From: Asparagopsis taxiformis
Taxonomy: Eukaryota; Rhodophyta; Florideophyceae; Bonnemaisoniales; Bonnemaisoniaceae
Direction of reading: 5' to 3'
Assembly: GCA_030407315.1 (NCBI GenBank)
Contig: JALQPE010000217.1
Coordinates: 1-26,945 of the forward strand
DNA: 26,945 nucleotides
Positions 18,768 to 26,694 of this stretch are shown one piece after another. Made by a program: the position numbers and the translations under genes. How positions within the stretch are numbered: position 1 is the stretch's first letter; every line of letters starts with the position of its first letter. Under the pieces are notes generated by a model that worked only from the letters and a program-made list of their open reading frames with translations, was not told the origin of the DNA and searched no databases.

Positions 18768-20609
18768 ATGGCCGGAAGCGACACTGAGCGCGCTGCGGAA
18801 CCAAAGGATACCGTCGAAAGCGTTGCAGAGAGACTTGCAACGACGGTAGGCGGTGATAAAACACCCTCCGGAGGTTCTGCTGATGGAGGGGCTCCGTCTG
18901 CAGCGGGAAGGGAGACGGCAGATAGCCAGACACCCATTCAGGGAGCAGACGCTGCCATGATAGAGGCAGCAAAAACCCTTGGTGATATATCACCATCTGG
19001 GAAAAACACTCTACGCTTTCCATCTACTCCTGGGACGGTGAAATCGAAAAACAGGGAGAGGTCTAACGTCCGTGAAGGCGAGGGGAGTCCTGCTGGCATG
19101 GAAGCATCAGAAGAGTCTGTGATGGGGATTGACATCAACATTGTCGAATGCAGGACTGAACCTAAAATGATCAATCCGCTAGATGTTGCCAAACCGGAAT
19201 CAACTTCTCGTCTTGTGCAGGAGGCCAGAGTGCGCGATCTGGTCAGCAAAATATCTACCGAGGGGTTTCTGGAAACTGGCACCCGAATGACCATCTGTGA
19301 AACAATGGGGTCAGACGGACGGAAGAAACTGCAGTGCATTGATGGAGGTCATCGTATCAGCGCTTTGCAGTCGATTGTGGAAAACAAACCGACAGTTGCT
19401 GATCGATGGAGACTGAGGAGCATTAGCGTTGACTTCATCCGACCACCTGGAACCCGTGAAATGTTTCATCCTCTTGAAGTGATGCGAATATCGCAGAAGC
19501 TGAACGAAAAGACTCATGACGTGATAGAAGTTTCTATTGCTGACCACGTCTGTACGGTCATGAAGTTCATGATGATGAAGGGCTTGATGAAGGCGAAGGT
19601 AAATGTGTGCACAAAAGTTGTAGTCGAGAACAAGGTCATTCCAGGTTGTCAGGAAGGAATCATGATGAAGTACGTTTCGATTGCGCAGGGCTTCGGAGAC
19701 GTAAATAACCCGGCGTTCGAACATTGGTCAGCTATCCCAAGTCGATTTGCAACTGAAACTAGTCCGCCAGACTCGAAGAATATGCAGGGATGCACTGTGG
19801 ACGTCCTATTCGCTTCTGCGTTTCGAAAAGCTTCGGTGGACACCAAACTTGTCATTCTAGAGCTCACTGCAATGTGGACGATGTGGAAACGTAGGAAAGG
19901 AGATGGTGGTATAAGTCTAAAGACATGCGCGCAAAAGTGGTGCTACAGCATGTGTGAAATATATGACATACTTGAGAAAGCTGTACGGAAAGAAAACTCC
20001 TGGCATTCCTCACCTCATCCATGTTTCAGGAAGTTACATGAAGTACCGGAGCCAGGTGGACGAACACGAAAAACCATACGATATCGCATTTTGACTGTCC
20101 TCAAAGATTTCTATCCTTCCGACGCACCAACTGGGAGAGGTATACGTGCAGCATTGACGCGGTCTATGATGAAAGAAATCCGTTATGTGGTTTTCAACGG
20201 CCCAATTCTATCGGATGACTCTCTCGACCATTCCGTCGCGCCTGAAATAGGTGTGCAGGAAAGGCGGACTAGGCGAAAATCCTTGGAAGGGAATACTGCA
20301 CCTCAACCACGACAACAATCCGCATCGTATGGTGATACTTCAAATGCTGCCATTGATCGCTCGGACGTGGTACAGAGTCCAAATGTACTTACCCAACAGC
20401 AGACACAGGGCAGTCTGGAAATATCGGATCGTGTTAACGCTGAGGTCGGTGCTGCAACACAGGTTGGTGAAGAGGCGACAGGGAAAGCGGCAGATTCCGA
20501 AAGCGCAAAGCAGGTTACAACGGACCGCGCAGTGCCTACTGCGCCACCGAGAACAATTCTTCGAAACCTGGAGATTGTGAAGTTGGGGATGTGTTGCAGA
20601 AGAACGTAG
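18768..20609 (+). CDS. ParB-like domain protein, copy 1 (likely N-terminal half of a ParB-dioxygenase protein)
   Basis: ATG at 18768; 613 codons. The first 110 residues are low-complexity. A ParB/sulfiredoxin-type domain follows (about 125-235): VRDLVSKISTEGFLETGTRM, then CIDGGHRISALQS with the GGHR signature at residues 193-196, then SVDFIRPPGTRE. ParB proteins use this fold to bind DNA and CTP; some relatives are nucleases. A helical region (THDVIEVSIADHVCTVMKF, later VSIAQGFGDVNNPAFEHW) could be the matching DNA-binding part and is conserved in copy 2. The last 130 residues are a polar linker. The final residues, ILRNLEIVKLGMCCRRT, look out of frame; the -1 frame over the same bases (ENNSSKPGDCEVGD) runs into the dioxygenase frame. 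I therefore infer one fused protein of roughly 1,170 residues, with a frameshift or a small intron (for example 20532-20599, GT...AG, which would join the frames) between 20530 and 20600. Confidence 0.7.
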   Translation: MAGSDTERAAEPKDTVESVAERLATTVGGDKTPSGGSADGGAPSAAGRETADSQTPIQGADAAMIEAAKTLGDISPSGKNTLRFPSTPGTVKSKNRERSNVREGEGSPAGMEASEESVMGIDINIVECRTEPKMINPLDVAKPESTSRLVQEARVRDLVSKISTEGFLETGTRMTICETMGSDGRKKLQCIDGGHRISALQSIVENKPTVADRWRLRSISVDFIRPPGTREMFHPLEVMRISQKLNEKTHDVIEVSIADHVCTVMKFMMMKGLMKAKVNVCTKVVVENKVIPGCQEGIMMKYVSIAQGFGDVNNPAFEHWSAIPSRFATETSPPDSKNMQGCTVDVLFASAFRKASVDTKLVILELTAMWTMWKRRKGDGGISLKTCAQKWCYSMCEIYDILEKAVRKENSWHSSPHPCFRKLHEVPEPGGRTRKTIRYRILTVLKDFYPSDAPTGRGIRAALTRSMMKEIRYVVFNGPILSDDSLDHSVAPEIGVQERRTRRKSLEGNTAPQPRQQSASYGDTSNAAIDRSDVVQSPNVLTQQQTQGSLEISDRVNAEVGAATQVGEEATGKAADSESAKQVTTDRAVPTAPPRTILRNLEIVKLGMCCRRT

Positions 20610-22291
20610 GAACTCAAGAGCTTGAACCAACTGGTGCAAATCGAGGAAGAAATGACCACGGTGATGAAAATGACCTGCAACAATCACCTAGCCCAGTGGC
20701 AGCCGGAAGTGCCACGCTCAGACCAGAGCAGGGTGGAAAGTCGCCGGCGAATATGTCAGTTGGTCATCCAAGAACTGGTCGAGATGGTGAAGGAGGTCCT
20801 GAATCTAGGAAGAGCGATGGGTCTGGAACGAAAGATGTCCGCGAAGAATGTCCCGAACATTCTTCTGGAAGGACAACGGAGGACCCGATGAAAGGTGTAC
20901 GAAATCAGGGTGATGGCACTGGAGACGCTATGTTATCTACAGCGGATGTCGGCCTACCTGTTTTACCTGAGCTGGAGGACACGGAAACACCTGTTACCAG
21001 TTCTACGCCTAGGAAGTTGATGAAAGCCAAGCACAGCAGTGGTTTCGTGCCCTTAAAGGCAAAGCCGAGGAATACGGAGACGCCGCCAATGATTCTACGA
21101 TCCAAACGGAAATTGGTGGATGTCACCCCTCAAGAGGTTATTGACCTGGTGGGAGAGGATACCAGCAGGCCGCGGCAGAAGAAGAAGCAAAAGATGCGTG
21201 AAGACGCAAATTTGCAATCCGGCAAAGACGCTGCAGTCCACGCGGTTCAAGGAGGTCAGTATTCGGACAGGCAACAAAATGATGTCCCTGACAAAGATGT
21301 GGAGGAAGGTATAGAAGCGAAACTGCCTGTTATCATTCATCCCGACAGTCGAATGAAATACTATGTGAATGGGAAACTGGTCGATACGCTTCGAGCCGAG
21401 GTCGCTGAAGCAGCAGCGAGTGCCTATTCGGCACAAAATGTTTCCGCTGAGTTTCTCTCGAGGGCTTATTTCCGAGAGAAACGAAATGAAATAGACTTGG
21501 TTGGGTTTACAATTCTGGACGGAATATTCAAGTCTTCTACTACTGCAGATGCGATCCACGAACTGCTCCTTCATTTTTCTGCGTTGTTTGAGGAACGTCT
21601 CGAGGATGCCAAGAAGAACTCTGAATCCGGTGACACCCGCAGAGATCCGGACTGGACACCGTGGTGCATGGCTATGATGGATGGGAAAAACTCTGATGAA
21701 GAAGGTGAGAAGGGCAGAGGAATCTTTATAACAAAGCGGAAGAGCTTATGTGATGACCTCGAGGATAACAATAATAATCTCTATCGGAAGAAGATGATTG
21801 TTGAGCTCGGTCTAGGTATTTGTGCGGAAGGTTTGGAATTGAGGACTAGTGGGAAGGACCCGATGGCCTTCCCCAGCACTGGAACTACTTTAGTGCTGAC
21901 TGGAGAGCGGACTAAACCTCGTGCTGGACATACAGACTATGAAGTGGGAATCGATGAAGTTAACAGTCCCCCTTCTCCGCCATCCTACTTCATGATGTCA
22001 AGCGGCGCAGATGGATTCGGCCTCGTGCTTGCACCCTACAGTCATGTCTGTTTATCCCATCCCAACAGAGAGTTATACAGAGTTCCAATGAAGAGGTGTG
22101 AAGTACCACCATATTCTGTTCTTGTCTGCCGAGGGGATGTTTATCACCACGAGGAAGGATTTGAGAGCAATAAGGGTCTTCAATACAAGTTCCCGATCCG
22201 ATCTCACATATTCCTCAAAACTGAGCAGCATCAAAGTGAAGAAGGAGAATATGTCGTTGGACATTGGGAGGGCAATTCGAAATTGAAGTGA
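20591..22291 (+). CDS. 2OG-Fe(II) dioxygenase-like protein, copy 1 (likely C-terminal half of the ParB fusion)
   Basis: The frame is open from about 20471 but begins without an ATG; the first methionine in it is near 20753, consistent with translation from the ParB gene. A low-complexity linker carries a basic nuclear signal (RPRQKKKQKM) and EVIDLVGED, which fits a SUMO-interacting motif. The folded part starts near HPDSRMKYYVNGKLVDTL. It ends in a double-stranded beta-helix pattern: HTD (H447, D449, counted from 20591), YFMMSSGADGFGLVL, then RGDVYHHEEGF (H519 likely) and FPIRSHIFL (R537). HxD, a distal His and an Arg about 18 residues later match the Fe(II)- and 2-oxoglutarate-binding set. 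TET/JBP enzymes, which oxidise methylated or thymine bases in DNA, have this plan and are known on KDZ-type transposons; protein demethylases and hydroxylases share it. The substrate cannot be told from sequence. AATAAA lies at 22348. Confidence 0.65.
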   Translation: MLQKNVGTQELEPTGANRGRNDHGDENDLQQSPSPVAAGSATLRPEQGGKSPANMSVGHPRTGRDGEGGPESRKSDGSGTKDVREECPEHSSGRTTEDPMKGVRNQGDGTGDAMLSTADVGLPVLPELEDTETPVTSSTPRKLMKAKHSSGFVPLKAKPRNTETPPMILRSKRKLVDVTPQEVIDLVGEDTSRPRQKKKQKMREDANLQSGKDAAVHAVQGGQYSDRQQNDVPDKDVEEGIEAKLPVIIHPDSRMKYYVNGKLVDTLRAEVAEAAASAYSAQNVSAEFLSRAYFREKRNEIDLVGFTILDGIFKSSTTADAIHELLLHFSALFEERLEDAKKNSESGDTRRDPDWTPWCMAMMDGKNSDEEGEKGRGIFITKRKSLCDDLEDNNNNLYRKKMIVELGLGICAEGLELRTSGKDPMAFPSTGTTLVLTGERTKPRAGHTDYEVGIDEVNSPPSPPSYFMMSSGADGFGLVLAPYSHVCLSHPNRELYRVPMKRCEVPPYSVLVCRGDVYHHEEGFESNKGLQYKFPIRSHIFLKTEQHQSEEGEYVVGHWEGNSKLK

Positions 22292-22347
22292 TGAAGGGCA
22301 TCTGTCCAGCCGTGTTGAAGCCTTAGTTGGGTATGAATCCGTAGAGT

Positions 22348-22353
22348 AATAAA
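22348..22353 (+). promoter_or_regulatory. Polyadenylation signal AATAAA of copy 1
   Basis: Canonical AATAAA 57 bases after the dioxygenase stop at 22291. No such signal is visible between the ParB and dioxygenase halves, which supports one transcript for both. Confidence 0.5.
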
Positions 22354-22609
22354 CACAATTCCAATAGAACATGATAAAAGAGATACTGCATGGATTCTTT
22401 ATATAGTCAGATCAACTTCACAAATGTAACAAACACCACATGCAGAAAGCTATTCTCCACAGAAAGCTCTACCTACAGGAGCTGCAAATTCTAAACCTCT
22501 TCAGTAGATGCAAGAAACGATAGCAGATAGTAAAACCTGGTATTATATTACATCGTTCACTATCCCCGGTAAAATTTTCAGTTCCTGAGAACAGGAGTCT
22601 GGCCGGGTA

Positions 22610-23115
22610 TAAAGTTGGGTGGGTGTAGACCAAGTGCACCAACCCCATTGCCTGGGGGTACTCCGGATAACCTCAGCCAATGGCGTTGGTGCACCTGGCT
22701 TTTGGGAGGCCAAAATAATACCGGGTATTATTTTGGGTCGGTATAGACCAAGTGCACCAACCCCATTGGCCGAGGTTGTCCAAACTACCACCGGCCAATG
22801 GCGTTGGTGCACCTGGCTTTTGGGAGGCCAAAATAATACCGGGTATTATTTTGGGTCGGTGTAGACCAAGTGCACCAACCCCATTGGCCGGTGGTAGCCG
22901 GATACCCTCGGCCAATGGCGTTGGTGCACCTGGCGTTTGGGAGGCCAAAATAATACCGGGTATTATTTGGGTCGGTATAGACCAAGTGCACCAACCCCAT
23001 TGGCCGAGGTTGTCCAAACTACCACCGGCCAATGGCGTTGGTGCACCTGGCTTTTGGGAGGCCAAAATAATACCGGGTATTATTCCTAGTTTCTCAAGCC
23101 AGGTGCAGTGCACTC
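22610..23115. repeat. Cluster B: tandem array of about four 117-bp dyad elements
   Basis: A 27-bp palindrome (CCAAAATAATACC and its complement around a central G) recurs at 22710-22736, 22828-22854, 22945-22970 (one T shorter) and 23062 (right half truncated), at periods of 118, 117 and 117. Each sits inside a longer imperfect dyad of about 95 bp: left arm CCAATGGCGTTGGTGCACC...TGGC, right arm ending GACCAAGTGCACCAACCCC and ATTGGCC. Units are joined by about 20 bp that vary. A degenerate half unit begins near 22610. The array lies between the two ParB-dioxygenase copies, ending about 430 bases before copy 2. Confidence 0.85.
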
Positions 23116-23551
23116 ATTGGCCGAAGCCCACTTATTCGTGGTTCATGTTGAATACAGACGCATTTGGTATGTACGCATCAGCTCCACGAGTTGGTGCAAA
23201 ATGCTGGGAAGTATGTGACTTCAGCATTATGTAGTTATTACTTGAGTGGTTTTGGGGTAATCACCATGACCAACTCGTACCTGTTTAGCCACTTTGAGTA
23301 TGAACTCGTCGTATAGCGATTGTATTTGGCCGCAGAAATTAACTGAATTTCGAGTATTACTCTTGATCTGAGTCAAGTGGTCTAGAAATAAACAAAAAAT
23401 TGAAATCAGAGTTGAAACGGATTGTTCACGTTTGATCCTTTATCAGACTGCAGTAGCGAAATAAATCTATCTTAATCGTCTCTGTATCGTCGTTATCGGG
23501 GTCGTACACTCAATCAAGCTTCTCTCCATTCCTGCTTTCCCTCATCCTTCA
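23116..23551. promoter_or_regulatory. Leader and presumed promoter of copy 2
   Basis: No gene is visible in this 436-bp stretch. The last 30 bases before the ATG (23521-23551) are strongly pyrimidine-rich (TCTCTCCATTCCTGCTTTCC and on), like an initiator-rich leader. No clear TATA box was assigned. Confidence 0.3.
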
Positions 23552-25195
23552 ATGGCTCCTCGCACTCGCTCCAAACCCTCTGCCCCCGCCCCTGCTCGCG
23601 CTTCGACTCGCGGTCGGGCCTCCGCTCGCTCTCGCGCCCCTTCTCGCTCTCGCGCCCCTTCTCGCAGCCCTGGTCACGATAACTCTGTCACCGCCGAGGT
23701 TCAGTTGTCAGACTGTCCCAAAGCTGACCACAGGCTGTCTCCCTTGGATTTGCACAGACCCCCCCTATTCTCTCGTCATATTAGGGAAGGGAGAGTGCTT
23801 GAGCTGAAGGAGAAGTTCTTGAGGGAAGGATTCACCTCCTCAATCTCCCGAATCCTTGCCTGCAAAATGCTCCTTCCTAGTGAAGGCAGCACAACCCCCA
23901 CCCTTCAAACGTTTTACATCGATGGTGGCCATCGCGTTGCGGCTCTCCAGAAGTGCATTCGTGAAGACCCGGAAGGGCAACATCCGTATGCTGCTTCATT
24001 CAGGAACATCGATGTGGCTTTGATCAGGCGCCCAGGGACAGAAGAAGTTTCCGATGAGTACTTCACACCTTTTGAAGTACTCGGGCTGTCCATTCAAGCA
24101 AACACACTCACACATGATGTTGCCCTTGTTTCTTTGGCAGACCGAGTGTGTTCTGTGGTCCAACTGCTCACGACCAAGGACATGCTGGGTGAACCGAATC
24201 GGAAGTGCATTCAGGTCATCATGGACAGCCAGTTGTCGATATCGAAACTGGGCTACCAAGCCATCAACAAGCACGTGACTGCTGCGAAAGGCTTCCGGAC
24301 TGTGAACAACAAAGCGCTTGAGTTCTGGAGTTCCGTACCGAGCATGTTCACCAAGGAAATTCTCGCTGCGGAACAGGAAAGGGCCGTTAAAGAAGGCCGT
24401 GACATCAACGACGATGTCTTCAAGCAGTCCGTAGACATGTATGGCTGCAACATGGATCTCGTTTTCATGGCAGACTTCCGTCGCGGCTCGGAGTATCAGC
24501 AAAGGTTCATCTTGCTCATAACAGCTCTCTGGACACGCATGCGAGATCTGCGTCAGTTGAGTAGGACGACAAGAGGATTTGGTAATCCTTTCGTTCGTGT
24601 TTTGATTGAAGTTTTCAAGATGTCCGAGCCGGTTGCTGCTCACAAAATGATGGAGCCTCCGCTCGAGCATTTCTACTCCGAGCTCAAGAACACTGGGTCA
24701 GGAAAGGAGACTGTTATTGCGAACAGTATCGCGGAGACCCTCCTGCACTTCAATACCGACGACAACAGCGGTACGAAGCATGCTCTCGTCTCCGACGAAA
24801 TGTATGAGCAGCTTCGCTTTTCCACGGGCGTTGTGGACATGGAAGAAGACCAAAGGGTCATTGTTCACAATGAACAGCCATCTGAAGATGCGCCGAAGCC
24901 ATCTACGCCCCAATCAGATGAGCCTTCTACCCCTTCTACCCGTTCTGGTCCTACTCCTCCTGCCCCTTCTACCCCTCCTGCTCCTCGTGCTCATTCTACC
25001 CTTCTACTCCTTCTACTCCTTCTACCCCTTCTACCCCTTCTACTCCTGCTCCTACTACCCCTCCTGCTCCTGCCACTTCCGTTCCTGCAGTTGAGCAGGC
25101 TCAAGGAACCCCTGATGCCACTGTGGCAGGTTCTGAGAAGCAATTGGGATCTGTTCTCCTCCGTCTCCCTCTCAATGCACCACCGCTTGCGGTGA
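23552..25195 (+). CDS. ParB-like domain protein, copy 2 (likely N-terminal half of a ParB-dioxygenase protein)
   Basis: ATG at 23552. The N-terminus is basic and repetitive (RASARSRAPSRSRAPSRS), unlike copy 1. The ParB-like domain follows: RVLELKEKFLREGFTSS, then YIDGGHRVAALQK (GGHR at residues 125-128), then DVALIRRPGTEE. The following helical region (THDVALVSLADRVCSVVQLL, later TAAKGFRTVNNKALEFW) aligns clearly with copy 1, though the copies are well diverged. From about 24905 the protein is a Pro-Ser-Thr linker. At 24999-25001 one repeat unit has CCC where its neighbours have CCCC; after this the frame reads poly-leucine, while the -1 frame carries on the PSTPSTP pattern into the dioxygenase. 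The last 65 residues of this frame are therefore probably not native, and the intended product is a fusion of about 940 residues. Either the C deletion is real or a sequencing error, or the frame is corrected in expression. Confidence 0.7.
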   Translation: MAPRTRSKPSAPAPARASTRGRASARSRAPSRSRAPSRSPGHDNSVTAEVQLSDCPKADHRLSPLDLHRPPLFSRHIREGRVLELKEKFLREGFTSSISRILACKMLLPSEGSTTPTLQTFYIDGGHRVAALQKCIREDPEGQHPYAASFRNIDVALIRRPGTEEVSDEYFTPFEVLGLSIQANTLTHDVALVSLADRVCSVVQLLTTKDMLGEPNRKCIQVIMDSQLSISKLGYQAINKHVTAAKGFRTVNNKALEFWSSVPSMFTKEILAAEQERAVKEGRDINDDVFKQSVDMYGCNMDLVFMADFRRGSEYQQRFILLITALWTRMRDLRQLSRTTRGFGNPFVRVLIEVFKMSEPVAAHKMMEPPLEHFYSELKNTGSGKETVIANSIAETLLHFNTDDNSGTKHALVSDEMYEQLRFSTGVVDMEEDQRVIVHNEQPSEDAPKPSTPQSDEPSTPSTRSGPTPPAPSTPPAPRAHSTLLLLLLLLPLLPLLLLLLLPLLLLPLPFLQLSRLKEPLMPLWQVLRSNWDLFSSVSLSMHHRLR

Positions 25196-26376
25196 ATGAG
25201 CCAGTCGAGACACTTCGCAGGTCGAAACGGCAGAGAACGGAGAGTCTACGGGTTGGCGGCGACAGTCAGGCAGAGTCGGAGGTAGAAGAAGAGTCCGAAG
25301 AGCCCCTTCCGAAGCGCAGAAGACTGGAAGTTAACCGTACGGTTAAACGTTCAACCGAGGAGATTCCATTGTTCAGCGATGAGCAGGAAAATCCCCTCCC
25401 CGACAGGGTAGTCGATGAACGGATTATGGATATTCTCCCGAACACCATACCGTCAGACTCTAGGGTCAAGTACTATATCGACAGCAAGCTGTACGAAACA
25501 ATCCGACAGGAGATTTTGAGTGCAGCTGCTGCCGATATGAATTGTATAGCGTGCAGTGGTCCAGCTTGCTGTGCAGAGAAGTTCTTTGCAACAGCTAGGT
25601 CAACTCTCAATCTCTTGGGTGCCCATGTACTCAGTGGTATCTTCCGTTCTTCGACTGTGGGCAACGCAGCACATGAACTGTTCACGTTCTACGCCCAGAA
25701 GTTCAAACCTGTTCATTCTTCTGCTGAAGACAGTTCCAATGATCCCTGGCATCAGATTCGAAACAAGGGTGAGGTAACAGCAGAGCAACAGGCCTCTCGT
25801 TTGGGAAGGTTCTCTATCTCAAGGAAGAAGATTTGCGACGATCTCGAGCAGATGGATGAACATCAATTCAAGAACAAGATGATTCTCGAGGTCGGCAAAG
25901 CAATCTGTGCCGAGCTAATGTACTTGGGCCTAGGAATCCATGAGCCTGTGGCCTTTCCTAAAACCGGTTTACGTCTTTTGCTGACCTCTGATGGTGCTCC
26001 AGATCAAGACTTGCACACAGACCTACCGGTGGTCATCAATGATTCCGATTTCCCACCTGGAAGATCGTACTTTCTGATGGCAAGCGCGGCTGATGGGTTC
26101 TGGCTTCGTGGAGCGTATTTCAGCCACGTCTGTTTGACGCGTGCAGACGCTGAGAAGTACAAGACGCCTGTTATGGACATCTACGTGCCACCGTATTCTC
26201 TCTTCATCGGTCGTGGTGACTTCTACCATGGAGGCAAAGGATTCAGTAGTTCAGCGGAAAATCGCCTAACATATGGTCTTCCGGTTCGTTCTCATCTCTA
26301 CCTTTTAAGTGACGAAGAAGAATTGGCGGATGCTATCGAAACAGTCAACTACTGGGATGCACCTAGTGCGCGATAA
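25123..26376 (+). CDS. 2OG-Fe(II) dioxygenase-like protein, copy 2 (likely C-terminal half of the ParB fusion)
   Basis: The frame is open well upstream through the PST linker (from about 25003), but its first ATG comes only near 25426, just before the folded part, so an independent start at full length is unlikely. The linker has basic nuclear signals (RRSKRQRTES, PLPKRRRLE). The folded region aligns with copy 1: PSDSRVKYYIDSKLYETI, LSGIFRSSTVGNAAHEL, KKICDDLEQ, KMILEVGKAICAEL. The dioxygenase motif set is HTD (H298, D300, counted from 25123), YFLMASAADGFWL, GRGDFYHGGKGF (H369) and LPVRSHLYLL (R389). All four metal- and cosubstrate-type residues are kept in both copies despite divergence, which suggests a catalytically active family. 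Base use is richer in C than in copy 1. No AATAAA is visible soon after the stop. Confidence 0.65.
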   Translation: MAGSEKQLGSVLLRLPLNAPPLAVNEPVETLRRSKRQRTESLRVGGDSQAESEVEEESEEPLPKRRRLEVNRTVKRSTEEIPLFSDEQENPLPDRVVDERIMDILPNTIPSDSRVKYYIDSKLYETIRQEILSAAAADMNCIACSGPACCAEKFFATARSTLNLLGAHVLSGIFRSSTVGNAAHELFTFYAQKFKPVHSSAEDSSNDPWHQIRNKGEVTAEQQASRLGRFSISRKKICDDLEQMDEHQFKNKMILEVGKAICAELMYLGLGIHEPVAFPKTGLRLLLTSDGAPDQDLHTDLPVVINDSDFPPGRSYFLMASAADGFWLRGAYFSHVCLTRADAEKYKTPVMDIYVPPYSLFIGRGDFYHGGKGFSSSAENRLTYGLPVRSHLYLLSDEEELADAIETVNYWDAPSAR

Positions 26377-26694
26377 TCTGCAAGAATACTGCTTTGCCTC
26401 TCCCTCTACAGGCAGCATCTGCCAATCCTAAGCTAGCTTCGGTAGTATACTTCCTTTACCACAACTAAATCTACTCCTATTCATGACTTTGAAAATATTA
26501 GCACGGTCAGTCTACTGCACTATTAGAGTTCCTCTACCTCTCACCCCGCATAGCTTCTACACCCTACATCGTACAGACTGATCTCTTTTCCTTTCCTACA
26601 TGCATGGCACAGTTTTGCAAGACTGCCACAATTCCACATCACTCGAGTAACCAAGGTCTTGAATTGTTCTTCTTAGTATACTAACTATAGTTGA
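26377..26694. other. Downstream spacer, no gene seen
   Basis: This 318-bp stretch after copy 2 is CT-rich in part and has no supported coding sequence. No canonical AATAAA was found, so the 3' end signal of copy 2 is either a variant or further on. Confidence 0.3.

Noticed and set aside
18109..19023. 304-codon minus-strand frame over the ParB copy 1 promoter
   Set aside because: It spans the duplicated cluster A units and the antisense of the ParB N-terminus, repeats itself where the DNA repeats and has no recognisable domain.
22610..23115. Regularly spaced palindromes suggestive of a CRISPR array
   Set aside because: The period is about 117 bp, the palindrome is embedded in a larger conserved dyad, the joints are not unique spacers, and the context is eukaryotic.
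22673..23234. Open frames of 146-160 codons on both strands over cluster B
   Set aside because: They are translations of the tandem dyad (repeated PGIIL-type words on either strand) and have no independent support.
18768..26376. Sulfiredoxin as the identity of the GGHR domain
   Set aside because: Sulfiredoxin has a catalytic Cys in GCHR; both copies have GGHR without that Cys and are followed by a conserved helical region, so a ParB-like reading fits better.
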